Shown piece by piece: positions 55,720 through 63,439 of a stretch of 64,000 nucleotides of DNA (the stretch's first letter is position 1; each line of letters begins with the position of its first letter). The position numbers and the translations under genes are program-made. Location: NCBI RefSeq assembly GCF_017357245.1, contig NZ_CP071612.1, positions 2,979,001 through 3,043,000 of the forward strand, written 5' to 3'. This DNA is from Rhizobium bangladeshense (GTDB lineage Bacteria; Pseudomonadota; Alphaproteobacteria; Rhizobiales; Rhizobiaceae). The notes below the pieces were generated by a model, which had not been told where the DNA came from, searched no databases, and saw only the letters and a program-made list of their open reading frames with translations.

Positions 55720-56346
55720 TTAGAACTTCACGCCGATTCCGAACTTGAGTTCGTGCTGGTCGGCGTCGACATCAATACCGAGAATGTCTTTCTCGCCGAA
55801 GTCGTTATATCGATACTCGCCACGGGCGAAGATGTTGTTGGTGATAGCAAAGTCGACGCCGGCGCCGACGGTGTAACCGTTGAAGGTCTCGGTTTCCTTG
55901 TCTAATCCCGGCAGGTCGACGTATCCACGCGTGGCGGTCCAACCAGCTGCGCCATAAAGCAGCGCTCTGTCGAAGGCGTAGCCGACACGACCACGAACTG
56001 CGCCGGCCCAATCGGTCCCGACGTCCGCCCCCAGCGCTTCCTCTTCGTTCCAATTGTATTCGAGGTTGCCCTCTATACCGACGACGATGTTGTTGTCGAA
56101 CTGGAAATTGTAACCCGCAAATCCACCAAAGACGCCGCCGTTAAAATCCTGGGAATCGCTGGCGCCACCGAGGCTGAAGTCGCCGTTTAGCCAACTGGCG
56201 CCGCCATCGATGCCGAGATACGGGCCTGACCAGGTGAAAGTTGGCGCAGCCGCAACAGGTGCGGCCGGGACATCCTGCACGGCATCGGCTGCAACCGCGG
56301 TCGTTGCGACAAGTGCTAGGAAGGTGGTGGCGATCGTGAGCTTCAT
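55720..56346 (-). CDS. RopB/Omp25-like outer-membrane beta-barrel protein
   Basis: A 208-residue outer-membrane protein. Signal peptide residues 1-20 ('ALVATTAVAA'), a short Pro/Ala linker, then alternating strands beginning 'FTWSGPYLGIDGGASWLNGD' and ending in Phe ('ELKFGIGVKF'), the beta-barrel assembly signature. Family members bind the outer membrane of rhizobia and brucellae and help keep it stable. Monocistronic by appearance. Confidence 0.88.
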   Translation of the reverse strand: MKLTIATTFLALVATTAVAADAVQDVPAAPVAAAPTFTWSGPYLGIDGGASWLNGDFSLGGASDSQDFNGGVFGGFAGYNFQFDNNIVVGIEGNLEYNWNEEEALGADVGTDWAGAVRGRVGYAFDRALLYGAAGWTATRGYVDLPGLDKETETFNGYTVGAGVDFAITNNIFARGEYRYNDFGEKDILGIDVDADQHELKFGIGVKF

Positions 56347-56485
56347 GTTCGTGACCCCATGTCTTGCAACACAACTGGAGGGTACAGCCTAACTCAACAA
56401 ATAGCTGTAACGCCAAAGACACACTCGCAGAACTGTACGGTAGAGAACATATCCGCCGAATCTGTCATGGCAAGTGTCGCGCCTT

Positions 56486-56677
56486 CTAATAACTGCAAGA
56501 GCGTCCATCGCTGGGCCTGAACCCATTCCCGCAAGCCGGATTAAGCGGCCGCCCTTCCTGATAATAGCCGCCGATCGACGACGTCTGATCGACATTTCCT
56601 GATGAGGTGCAGGCCGAAGTGATCGTGGCAAGGCTGATCAGCGTTCCGGTCGCGACAAATGCGAAAAAACGGTTCAT
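56486..56677 (-). CDS. small lipoprotein
   Basis: A 63-residue precursor. The signal 'MNRFFAFVATGTLISLATIT' is followed by the lipobox 'TSAC', so the mature protein would start at Cys (about residue 23) and be lipid-anchored. The mature part ends 'GNGFRPSDGRSCSY' with two more Cys. AAGGAG 8 bases before the start supports it. Function unknown. Confidence 0.72.
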   Translation of the reverse strand: MNRFFAFVATGTLISLATITSACTSSGNVDQTSSIGGYYQEGRPLNPACGNGFRPSDGRSCSY

Positions 56678-56909
56678 CTGAACTTCTCCTTCGGAGGGGC
56701 GTAGCTTAGCCCGAGCCTGCAATCTACCACGCCGCGATGGACAAGGGAGGATTGATAACGGCCGGTTAACCCTCCACAGGCCGCTCTTAACGTCAATGTG
56801 ATCGCTTTGCACACCTGTGCATAGCAGTCATGCCAAATTGCCCATTGTTATGGCAGCCTGGGCAAAATATATGCCGCCGGCTAACAAAAAAAAGAATGAG
56901 TGAACTGCC

Positions 56910-57053
56910 ATGAGCATACAGAAACTTTTCAACCGCAACCTCCTGACCCGCTTCGTCGCCGGTCTCGGTGCGGTTCCCCAGCGCATCCGCGAAGCCCGCG
57001 AAGAGCGCAAGCCCGCGATCCATCCCTCCTTCATGGATGATTTCGGCGCCTGA
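56910..57053 (+). CDS. 47-residue basic small protein
   Basis: A short gene: 'MSIQKLFNRNLLTRFVAGLG' then 'RIREAREERKPAIHPSFMDD' and 'FGA'. It has good rhizobial codon use but no known domain. A five-codon frame (ATG at 56896) ends in the ATGA that overlaps this start, so translation could be coupled. It is convergent with a GNAT gene. An amphipathic N-terminal helix is likely. Confidence 0.6.
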   Translation: MSIQKLFNRNLLTRFVAGLGAVPQRIREAREERKPAIHPSFMDDFGA

Positions 57054-57084
57054 CGCGCCGCGAAGCCGCCGCCGACAGCTCCTA

Positions 57085-57504
57085 TCAAGCGGCGGCGGAC
57101 AATTCTTTTCGGAACCATGTCCGATCGACCGGCCGGCCTTCGGCCCGCCCGCCGATCCTGCCGAATTCGACATAGCCTAGTTTCGGATAAAAGGCCGGCG
57201 CCTGGGTCGAGAGCGTATCAACACAGGCCGTGCCGGCAGCACGGCGTCGCCCCTCCTCTTCCGCCGCCGCCATCAGCTTCGTGCCGATGCCGGTAAGCCT
57301 CCGCGATTTCTCAACCCACATGTTGCCGATGAAGAGGATCGAGACGGAAACGGACGCGGTGATTCCGCCGAGAAGCCTCCCATCCTCGCGCCAGATGATG
57401 GCGAAGGCTTCGCGCCGGATGTTCGAGCTCTCGTTGAAGGCGCTGAGGCCATCGGAAATCGCAGCCACGATATCGGCCGGCACGGGATCCAGCATTTCGA
57501 ACAT
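57085..57504 (-). CDS. GNAT-family acetyltransferase
   Basis: A 139-residue N-acetyltransferase: 'AIIWREDGRLLGGITASVSV', 'LFIGNMWVEKSRRLTGIGTK' (the R/Q-x-x-G-x-G/A acetyl-CoA motif, about 75-85) and 'FYPKLGYVEFGRI'. The start at 57504 has GAGGAAACA before it; the longer frame is unlikely. Substrate unknown. Confidence 0.85.
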   Translation of the reverse strand: MFEMLDPVPADIVAAISDGLSAFNESSNIRREAFAIIWREDGRLLGGITASVSVSILFIGNMWVEKSRRLTGIGTKLMAAAEEEGRRRAAGTACVDTLSTQAPAFYPKLGYVEFGRIGGRAEGRPVDRTWFRKELSAAA

Positions 57505-57695
57505 TGTTTCCTCGCCATGATAGTTGCCGCATGATAACGGCCTGCAGGCTGCGGTCCAGACGGCCTTGGTTTTGCGGCAAGCCGGACGCTCTGACATTTT
57601 TCTGCCAATGCGGCCGCGCCCGTTCCTTCCGCCGCAATAGCTTCACAATCAACCGACAGAAAGCTGATCGGGAAACGACAACTAGGGAATGAAAC

Positions 57696-58436
57696 ATGGC
57701 GCCGATTCTCTCGAAGACACTTATGATGACTGCCCTTCTTGCCCTGCCGCTCGGCAGTGCAGCGCCTGCATTGGCGCAGGAGACAAAGCCGCGTGAGGCG
57801 GTGATTTCGGTGACGGGCGATGGCGAATCGTCGCTGGCGCCCGACATGGCCGTCGTCAACCTCGCCGTCGTCAAGCAGGCGAAGACCGCCCGTGAGGCGC
57901 TCGACGAGAACAACAAGGCGATGAACGACGTGCTGAAGTCGCTGAAGGACGGCGGTATCGCCGAGCGCGACCTGCAGACCTCGGGCTTTTCCATCCAGCC
58001 GCAGTATAATTATCCGCAGCCGGTCGACGGCCAGCAACAGCAGCCGCAGTTGATCGGCTATCAGACGATCAACTCGGTTACCGTCCGCCTGCGTGATCTT
58101 TCCAAGCTCGGCCAGGTGATTGACCAGTCGGTGACGCTCGGCATCAACCAGGGCGGCGACATCCAGTTCACCAATGACAAGCCGGACGCGGCGCTCGAAG
58201 AGGCGCGCAAGAACGCCGTCGCTGAAGCAGTCAAGAAGGCGAAGACGTTGAGCGAAGCCGCCGGCGTCAAGCTCGGCCGCATCCTCGAGATCAACGAGAA
58301 TGTGCCTCGCCCGCTGCCGCAGCCGGTCTATCGCGCCACGATGATGAAGGAAGCTGACGTAGCGGCCGTCCCCGTCCAGGGCGGCGAGAACAATTACACT
58401 GTCAGCGTCACTGTGACCTTTGCCATCGAGCAGTAA
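57696..58436 (+). CDS. periplasmic SIMPL-domain (DUF541) protein
   Basis: A 246-residue exported protein. Signal peptide 1-27 ('LGSAAPALAQ'), then the SIMPL domain: 'AVISVTGDGESSLAPDMAVV' and 'KDGGIAERDLQTSGFSIQPQ', 'VTLGINQGGDIQFTNDKPDA' and 'VKKAKTLSEAAGVKLGRILE'. Members (e.g. Brucella BP26) form large periplasmic rings; role unclear, linked to stress resistance. Confidence 0.9.
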   Translation: MAPILSKTLMMTALLALPLGSAAPALAQETKPREAVISVTGDGESSLAPDMAVVNLAVVKQAKTAREALDENNKAMNDVLKSLKDGGIAERDLQTSGFSIQPQYNYPQPVDGQQQQPQLIGYQTINSVTVRLRDLSKLGQVIDQSVTLGINQGGDIQFTNDKPDAALEEARKNAVAEAVKKAKTLSEAAGVKLGRILEINENVPRPLPQPVYRATMMKEADVAAVPVQGGENNYTVSVTVTFAIEQ

Positions 58437-58524
58437 ATCGCACCTGGAAAGAGGTGCAATGGGCAGCAGATCCTCGACGAGAGGTTGATGGAGCCCGGTT
58501 CTGCGCTGCGGCCGTCCAAAGGCC

Positions 58525-58545
58525 CCCTCCCCACACGGGGGAGGG
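58525..58545. repeat. short RIME-like hairpin
   Basis: CCCTCCCC / GGGGAGGG stem (58525-58532 with 58538-58545), as in the cores of the larger elements, without their borders. Confidence 0.4.
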
Positions 58546-58600
58546 TTCGGCGGTCTCGGTCACTGGTCGAACCGACGCAAAACAATCCCACAAAATAGAA

Positions 58601-58639
58601 AACCGCCCTTGCCGATCGTGGAGACCGGCAAAGGCGGTT
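58601..58639 (-). terminator. terminator of the small secreted-protein gene
   Basis: A 14-bp stem with one mismatch (AACCGCC..TTGCCG / CGGCAA..GGCGGTT). On the minus strand GGCGGTTTTCTATTTT follows. It lies 43 bases beyond the gene's stop codon. Confidence 0.7.
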
Positions 58640-58681
58640 CTGGCGTCCGCATCGGGGAGACGCGGCCCGTATCTACAAAAA

Positions 58682-59026
58682 TCAGCGGCGCAGAGGGGGG
58701 CAGCCGCGGACGTTGCCGAAGCTCATTTCATCGGGGCCGCGGCGGGTCCAGCCCTGGACGATGACTCGGCGCGGGGTGATGTCGACGACGCGCGCGCGGC
58801 GGAAGCCGTAATCGCGGGCGAGATCTTCAGCCAGACGCGGATCGCAGCCGCGCGGACGCCGATTGAAGCCCGGCGGCGGAGGCGGACGGCGGTAATCGCG
58901 CGGCGGCTCGCGATCCGGATCACCGATAATGATACTAAACTGGGCGGCAGCCGGAACCACCGTGCCGGCAAGAGTGCCGGCGGTCAGCATGGCGGCAAGA
59001 CCCGCCTTTGCCAGAAACTGCATCAT
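58682..59026 (-). CDS. small secreted protein, paralogue 1
   Basis: A 114-residue exported protein. Signal peptide to about residue 28 ('VVPAAAQ'), then a Pro/Arg-rich stretch ('REPPRDYRRPPPPPGFNRRP') and a C-terminal domain 'GCDPRLAEDLARDYGFRRAR' to 'FGNVRGCPPLRR', with two Cys that could form a disulfide. The domain is shared with the next gene. The track start would be TTG at 59029; the ATG at 59026 is preferred. Function unknown. Confidence 0.7.
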   Translation of the reverse strand: MMQFLAKAGLAAMLTAGTLAGTVVPAAAQFSIIIGDPDREPPRDYRRPPPPPGFNRRPRGCDPRLAEDLARDYGFRRARVVDITPRRVIVQGWTRRGPDEMSFGNVRGCPPLRR

Positions 59027-59195
59027 CAAAGAAAGCCTTTCGTTCTATAATCGGTGCGGTCGAACCGCCCTCCCCACGCTCCGCATCAAAGCGTCAGTGG
59101 AATCACTTATACAAATCTGAGAAGAGACGGCTGGAAGTGCCGCCGTCAAGGCAAAAGGAGCGGCGAGCGCGTGTCGGCGCCTGCCGCTCGGAGGC

Positions 59196-59501
59196 TCAGC
59201 GCCGGATCAGCGGACAGCCGCGGACATTGGCGAAGACCATCCTGTCCCAGCCGCGACGGTCGCGCCCGGCCACGACGACGACACGGGGCGACATGCGGGT
59301 GACATGGGCTCTGCGCAGGCCGAAATCGCGCGCCTTGCGCACGGCGTGCATCGGCGAGCAGCCGCGGATCGGGCGGTGATATTGCGCCTCGACGATGAAG
59401 CTCGTCTGCGGCCCTGCGGCTGCCGCCGTGGAAACAGTGGCCGGTATTGATGAGAGGGCGAGCACTGCGGCAAGGCAAGCCTTGGTGAGGAAATGCGTCA
59501 T
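59196..59501 (-). CDS. small secreted protein, paralogue 2
   Basis: A 101-residue exported protein. Signal peptide to about residue 28 ('SIPATVSTAAAA'). C-terminal domain 'GCSPMHAVRKARDFGLRRAH' to 'FANVRGCPLIRR' matches paralogue 1 closely (GC..P..A...AR..G.RRA, then G.D.M.F.NVRGCP..RR), but it lacks the Pro-rich spacer. GGAGA before the ATG. The two lie in tandem 169 bases apart. Confidence 0.7.
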   Translation of the reverse strand: MTHFLTKACLAAVLALSSIPATVSTAAAAGPQTSFIVEAQYHRPIRGCSPMHAVRKARDFGLRRAHVTRMSPRVVVVAGRDRRGWDRMVFANVRGCPLIRR

Positions 59502-59740
59502 GGAGTGTCTCCGTCGATTGGTCTTTTAAGCTCTCCCTTCAGGGATTGCCTCGACAGTAAACGCTGCAAGCTGAATGGTGTTCGAACCGGGCATTCAGTT
59601 TGCATTCACAAGAAGATGAGTGGTTTTCGATCGTCATCAACCCACCCACGCCCTTCGCAGCCCGTTTATACACCAACGGCAACGTACAAGGACGAGGGCT
59701 GATCGGGGTGTCAAGGCCCCGGAGAGGGAAGGACGCACGC

Positions 59741-60163
59741 TCAGGTCCCGAGATGCAGCACGATTTCGCGCCTGTGGGGCCGGTCGCGATGCTCGAAGAG
59801 ATAGAGGCCCTGCCAGGTGCCGAGCGTCAGGCGCCCCCTGGCGACGGGAATGCCGATCGACACCTGTGTCAGCGCCGCTTTGATATGCGCCGGCATGTCG
59901 TCCGCCCCCTCGGCCCTGTGCACGACCCAGCCCATCGACGGATCGGAGGCAGGCGGCACGAGGCGGCGGAAAAAGGCGAGAAGGTCGGTGCGCACGTCGG
60001 GATCGGCATTTTCCTGGATCAGCAACGAACAGGATGTATGGCGCACGAAGACGGTGAGAAGTCCCTCCTCCCGCCCCGAGGCGCTGACGAAGGCCGCCGC
60101 CTGATCGGTGAATTCGTAAAGTCCCTGGCCGCGCGTGGACAGGGTGAGGATTGTCTGGGGCAC
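59741..60163 (-). CDS. YjbQ/UPF0047 family protein
   Basis: A 140-residue member of the secondary thiamine-phosphate synthase enzyme family (TIGR00149): 'LLTVFVRHTSCSLLIQENAD', 'AHIKAALTQVSIGIPVARGR' and 'GTWQGLYLFEHRD' with the metal-binding His residues. E. coli YjbQ has weak thiamine phosphate synthase activity in vitro; true role unclear. GTG start at 60163 gives the usual 'PQTILTLSTRG' and has GGAGAG upstream. Confidence 0.87.
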   Translation of the reverse strand: MPQTILTLSTRGQGLYEFTDQAAAFVSASGREEGLLTVFVRHTSCSLLIQENADPDVRTDLLAFFRRLVPPASDPSMGWVVHRAEGADDMPAHIKAALTQVSIGIPVARGRLTLGTWQGLYLFEHRDRPHRREIVLHLGT

Positions 60164-60254
60164 GGGCGCTCTCCATCTCGCAATGACACTCCCCGCGAGT
60201 TGGCGCGCCGTGACGGCCAAGTCAATGCCTGGCTGAAGCCGCGGCTGAGCGGGG

Positions 60255-60608
60255 TCAGAGCTTCAGCAGCATCTCGAAACCGCCATAGATCATCCGCTTG
60301 CCGTCGAACGGCATCTGCCATTGATCGCCCTGAAGCCTTGGATCGCCCATCACCTTGGCGTTGACGTCGTCGCGTTCCTGTCGCGACCGGTATGTAATCC
60401 AGGAAAACACCACGACCTCGTCCTCCTTGGCCTGCACCGCGCGGGGAAAGGAGGTCAGCTCGCCATAAGGCACGTCGTCGCCGACGCATTCGACATATTC
60501 GAGCGCGCCATATTCCTTCCAGATCGAGCCGGCGAAGGTCGAGAATTTTTTGTAGGCCTCGATGTTCTCCCTCGGCACCGCTACGACGAAACCATCGACA
60601 TAGGACAT
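60255..60608 (-). CDS. DUF1428 family protein
   Basis: A 117-residue Dabb-fold protein: 'MSYVDGFVVAVPRENIEAYK', 'IWKEYGALEYVECVGDDVPY' and 'MPFDGKRMIYGGFEMLLKL', the DUF1428 (YbaA-like) hallmarks. Function unknown. A GAGGTGTGTT region precedes the ATG. Confidence 0.88.
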   Translation of the reverse strand: MSYVDGFVVAVPRENIEAYKKFSTFAGSIWKEYGALEYVECVGDDVPYGELTSFPRAVQAKEDEVVVFSWITYRSRQERDDVNAKVMGDPRLQGDQWQMPFDGKRMIYGGFEMLLKL

Positions 60609-60701
60609 AACACACCTCCTCGCTCATCCCGGTTAGCGGCAGAGATAGGAGGCCAGCGGGGCAGGTCCAGGTACGAAGCGGAAGGCAGGCTCTTCATGCA
60701 C

Positions 60702-61301
60702 TCACGGCCCGTTCACCAGCTTGAGGATGAGCTGGTGGATATTGCCGCCGTCACCCATCTCGACCTTGTCGAAATCGCGCCCGCGCTGGCGCTGCCTTGC
60801 GGAAATCTCGCCGAGGCGGCGTGTCAGTTCGACCCGGATTTTCTTGCAGTCTGGGTCGTCGGCAACGGTGAGGCCGACGCTCATCGTCTCGATCTCCTTG
60901 ACCATTTCCTTGATGGTTTCGCCATGCACCCGCTCATGCGCGGCAACGCCCGAGATGAAGCCCTCCCAGCTGCTCTTGACGGCTGGCGGCAGCGCGGCCG
61001 AGGGCTTCGGCAGCGTGTAGGTGATAATGAGCTTCGGCCGGTTTGTGACGATGACGCAGGCATTGCCCTGCGGCTCGTATTTGCGGGTCCAGGTGAGCTT
61101 GAACGTCGTATGGGCGATGACCCGCCCGGTGACGCCGGCCTTAGGCCCCTGTGCCCCGATCGATTCATAAAGCTCGGCACCCGTCCTGCCTGAAATCGAA
61201 TAGGGCCGCACCTCCTCGATTGCCTGCCATTCGGTCTGCGCCGCCGCCGGCAATGCCGCGGCAACCGCCGCCAGCACACAAGGTAGAAATATCGTCTTCA
61301 C
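60702..61301 (-). CDS. exported DUF922 family protein
   Basis: A 199-residue exported protein (signal 1-21, 'AAVAAALPAAAQ'). The DUF922 core 'VAAHERVHGETIKEMVKEIE' carries HExxH-like 'HERVH', suggesting a zinc peptidase-like fold. GTG start at 61301 keeps the signal peptide at its normal length. Role unknown; family members sit in the cell envelope. Confidence 0.8.
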   Translation of the reverse strand: MKTIFLPCVLAAVAAALPAAAQTEWQAIEEVRPYSISGRTGAELYESIGAQGPKAGVTGRVIAHTTFKLTWTRKYEPQGNACVIVTNRPKLIITYTLPKPSAALPPAVKSSWEGFISGVAAHERVHGETIKEMVKEIETMSVGLTVADDPDCKKIRVELTRRLGEISARQRQRGRDFDKVEMGDGGNIHQLILKLVNGP

Positions 61302-61383
61302 GCATCGCCCCGCCGAATGATTCCCGCCGCCGAACCTAACGATGCCGTTCCGTGCTTTCAACGCACATGCGAGGCCGCTGATA

Positions 61384-62109
61384 TCAGCGCGGCTCCCTGG
61401 AGATGCTGAGATAGACGGGGTCGAATTCGGCGATCTCCTGCAGGCGTTCCCAGTCGACGATGGTGATGGTGCGGTTTTCCCAGGTGAAGACGCCCTCGCG
61501 CCTGAGGGCCTGCAGCGTCTTGTTGAGGTGGACGACCGAAATGCCGAGCACGTCGGCCATCTCGATCTGCGTCAGCGGAAACTGAAAGCTTTCGCCCCGC
61601 GTCCGCCTGACGACCTGCAGCCGCATGAAGAGCTCGCAGACGAGATGGGCGATCTGGGCGCGTTTCGAGCGCCGGCCCATGGCGACGATCCATTCCCGAT
61701 GAATTGCGCCATCGACCAGCGTGTCGAGCCAGAGCAGCCGCGTCAGATGCGGCATGCGCTCGGTGATCGCCCGCAAGTCGGCATGATCGGCCAAGGCGAC
61801 GTGACAGGGCGAGAGCGCGACGATGCCATGATCCATCTTCTTGACCGGGAAGGCATGGAGGTCGACAAAATCGCCGGCGACATGCAGGGCGGTGATCTGC
61901 CGGCTGCCGTCCGCCATCACCTTGTAGCGCGCCGCAAAGCCATCGAGCAGCAGCGTGCTGTAGGGCGGCCGGCTTCCCTCCGGGACGAGATCCTCCCCGG
62001 CGGCAAAATGCCGGTCCTTGACGAGGATGGATCGGAGAAGGTTTTCCTCCTCGCTCGACAGCACGTCACGGCTTCCAAGGTTCAGCAACAAGGCTTCAAT
62101 CACGGTCAT
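61384..62109 (-). CDS. Crp/Fnr-family transcription regulator
   Basis: A 241-residue regulator. Cyclic-nucleotide-type N-domain about 25-140 ('LLDGFAARYKVMADGSRQIT', 'LHVAGDFVDLHAFPVKKMDH') and Crp-type HTH about 150-225 ('TQIEMADVLGISVVHLNKTL', 'QALRREGVFTWENRTITIVD'). It has no N-terminal Fe-S Cys cluster, so it is not FixK/FnrN-like in oxygen sensing. ATG at 62109 with GGGGGA 3 bases upstream is preferred over TTG at 62118. Confidence 0.88.
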   Translation of the reverse strand: MTVIEALLLNLGSRDVLSSEEENLLRSILVKDRHFAAGEDLVPEGSRPPYSTLLLDGFAARYKVMADGSRQITALHVAGDFVDLHAFPVKKMDHGIVALSPCHVALADHADLRAITERMPHLTRLLWLDTLVDGAIHREWIVAMGRRSKRAQIAHLVCELFMRLQVVRRTRGESFQFPLTQIEMADVLGISVVHLNKTLQALRREGVFTWENRTITIVDWERLQEIAEFDPVYLSISREPR

Positions 62110-62235
62110 GTCCCCCAATCTTGCGAGGGTTAGGGACCGCCTCGGTGCGATCCATATTTTCTATGAGAATCAATGCCTAGCCTCGGGAACAATTGTCTTC
62201 ATCAGTTATTTCTCCTGTGACGCGCAGGAAAGAAC

Positions 62236-62481
62236 ATGGCTCGCTACTATTTCGATCTGCACAACGGGGAAGGTCCGACGCGCGACGAGCACGGCACCGA
62301 GCTCAAATCTCGTGAAGACATCCCCAAAGAGGTGACCCGCATCCTGTTGGACGTGGCCCGTGACGAATTGCCGGGAGGTGACCGCATGACGATTGCCGTC
62401 ACCGTCCGCGACGAGCGCGGCGATCCGGTCACGGTCGCCAGCCTCGTCTTCAGCAATGAATGGCTCGACGTCATGCGATGA
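62236..62481 (+). CDS. DUF6894 family small protein, copy 1
   Basis: An 81-residue protein: 'MARYYFDLHNGEGPTRDEHG' then 'EVTRILLDVARDELPGGDRM', the DUF6894 pattern ('yyFdl.dg....De.G.e')). Function unknown; the family is frequent in rhizobia. A GGAAAGAAC site precedes it. Divergent from the Crp-type gene. A paralogue lies 166 bases on, on the other strand. Confidence 0.82.
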   Translation: MARYYFDLHNGEGPTRDEHGTELKSREDIPKEVTRILLDVARDELPGGDRMTIAVTVRDERGDPVTVASLVFSNEWLDVMR

Positions 62482-62646
62482 CGGCCTCCATTGAGGCTGC
62501 CGCCGGGTCCCGTATTTGCATCAATCCGACTCGGTCGATGGACGCGACGCTAAGGCCCACTGTCAAAGGCGGCAATTAAATTTGACATAGTTTCGCCGCC
62601 CCAAGGCGACGCCTGCAGGCATTGTCCATGCGGATACCAATTACGG

Positions 62647-62877
62647 CTATTTCGCGATTTCTTCGAGAATGAGCCGGATCTCCGCAAGCGGTTTGCGGCT
62701 TTCGTCGAAGAGTTCGACCGAAAGCATGTTCAAAGGCGCAGTCGGCAGGCCTTCGGCTGCCATCTCCGCGAGCACCCTTCGCGCTTCGGCCTTGGCGGCC
62801 TCGACGGATTCGAATTCGTATCCGGTCTCGGTGCCGACACCATCACGATCGAAGAGCTGGAAGTGGAATTTCGGCAC
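62647..62877 (-). CDS. DUF6894 family small protein, copy 2
   Basis: A 76-residue protein: 'MPKFHFQLFDRDGVGTETGY' then 'EARRVLAEMAAEGLPTAPLN'. It shares the DUF6894 layout with copy 1 but is diverged. GTG start with AAGGAG 6 bases upstream; an ATG nearby is out of frame. A perfect EcfG promoter lies 26 bases upstream, so this copy at least should be stress-induced. Confidence 0.8.
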   Translation of the reverse strand: MPKFHFQLFDRDGVGTETGYEFESVEAAKAEARRVLAEMAAEGLPTAPLNMLSVELFDESRKPLAEIRLILEEIAK

Positions 62878-62902
62878 GGCATGCTCCTTCGATAATGCCC
62901 CT

Positions 62903-62927
62903 AACGATCCCGCAGGCGGCAGGTTCC
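62903..62927 (-). promoter_or_regulatory. EcfG-type promoter (GGAAC-N16-CGTT) of DUF6894 copy 2
   Basis: On the minus strand GGAAC (62927-62923) and CGTT (62906-62903) are 16 bases apart, a perfect consensus match, 25 bases before the GTG start. Confidence 0.7.
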
Positions 62928-62961
62928 GCCGGGAGAATTTTCAGCGGCCGCCACCGTGGCG

Positions 62962-63360
62962 TCAGAAGGCGCCGGGCTCGGGCGAAGCCATTTCCTCAAT
63001 CGCGTCGACACGGTCGGGATAGAAGGCGAGATGGTCCTTGATGTTGCTGACAGCCGCATGCGGGGCTTCGTAAGTCCAGACGGCGTTCTCAGCGCGTTCG
63101 CCACCCAAAGCGATGCTGTAATAGGAGGCGTCGCCCTTATAGGGGCAATGCGTGCGGTGATCGGTGCGCTGAAGCAGGGTCATGTCGACATCCCGACGCG
63201 GAATATAATGGACCGGCGGATAGGAGGCCTCGCGCAGCGTCAGCGCGTTGCGGCTATCGGCTATCGTCCTGTCGCCGAAGGTGACGACGACGCGGCAGGG
63301 ATTGTGCTCGACGGTGATCGGATGGTCCGGACCCGGGATCTTGATCGACTTGTCCAACAT
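62962..63360 (-). CDS. DUF427 family protein
   Basis: A 132-residue protein with the DUF427 pattern: 'FGDRTIADSRNALTLREASY', 'PPVHYIPRRDVDMTLLQRTD', 'THCPYKGDASYYSI' and 'AVWTYEAPHAAV'. Beta-rich fold, function unknown, widespread in bacteria. The start at 63360 has GGAGA 10 bases upstream. Confidence 0.88.
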   Translation of the reverse strand: MLDKSIKIPGPDHPITVEHNPCRVVVTFGDRTIADSRNALTLREASYPPVHYIPRRDVDMTLLQRTDHRTHCPYKGDASYYSIALGGERAENAVWTYEAPHAAVSNIKDHLAFYPDRVDAIEEMASPEPGAF

Positions 63361-63439
63361 GCAGTTCGTCTCCAGAGGATAGCGATGCTCCTGAGATAGG
63401 GCGCCCATGCCGCCGGCCCAACCCCGGCTTTGCCTCCCA

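Noticed and set aside
62186..62210. GGAAC before DUF6894 copy 1 as an EcfG promoter
   Set aside because: The downstream GTT is 14 to 15 bases away rather than 16-17, so the match is not good enough.
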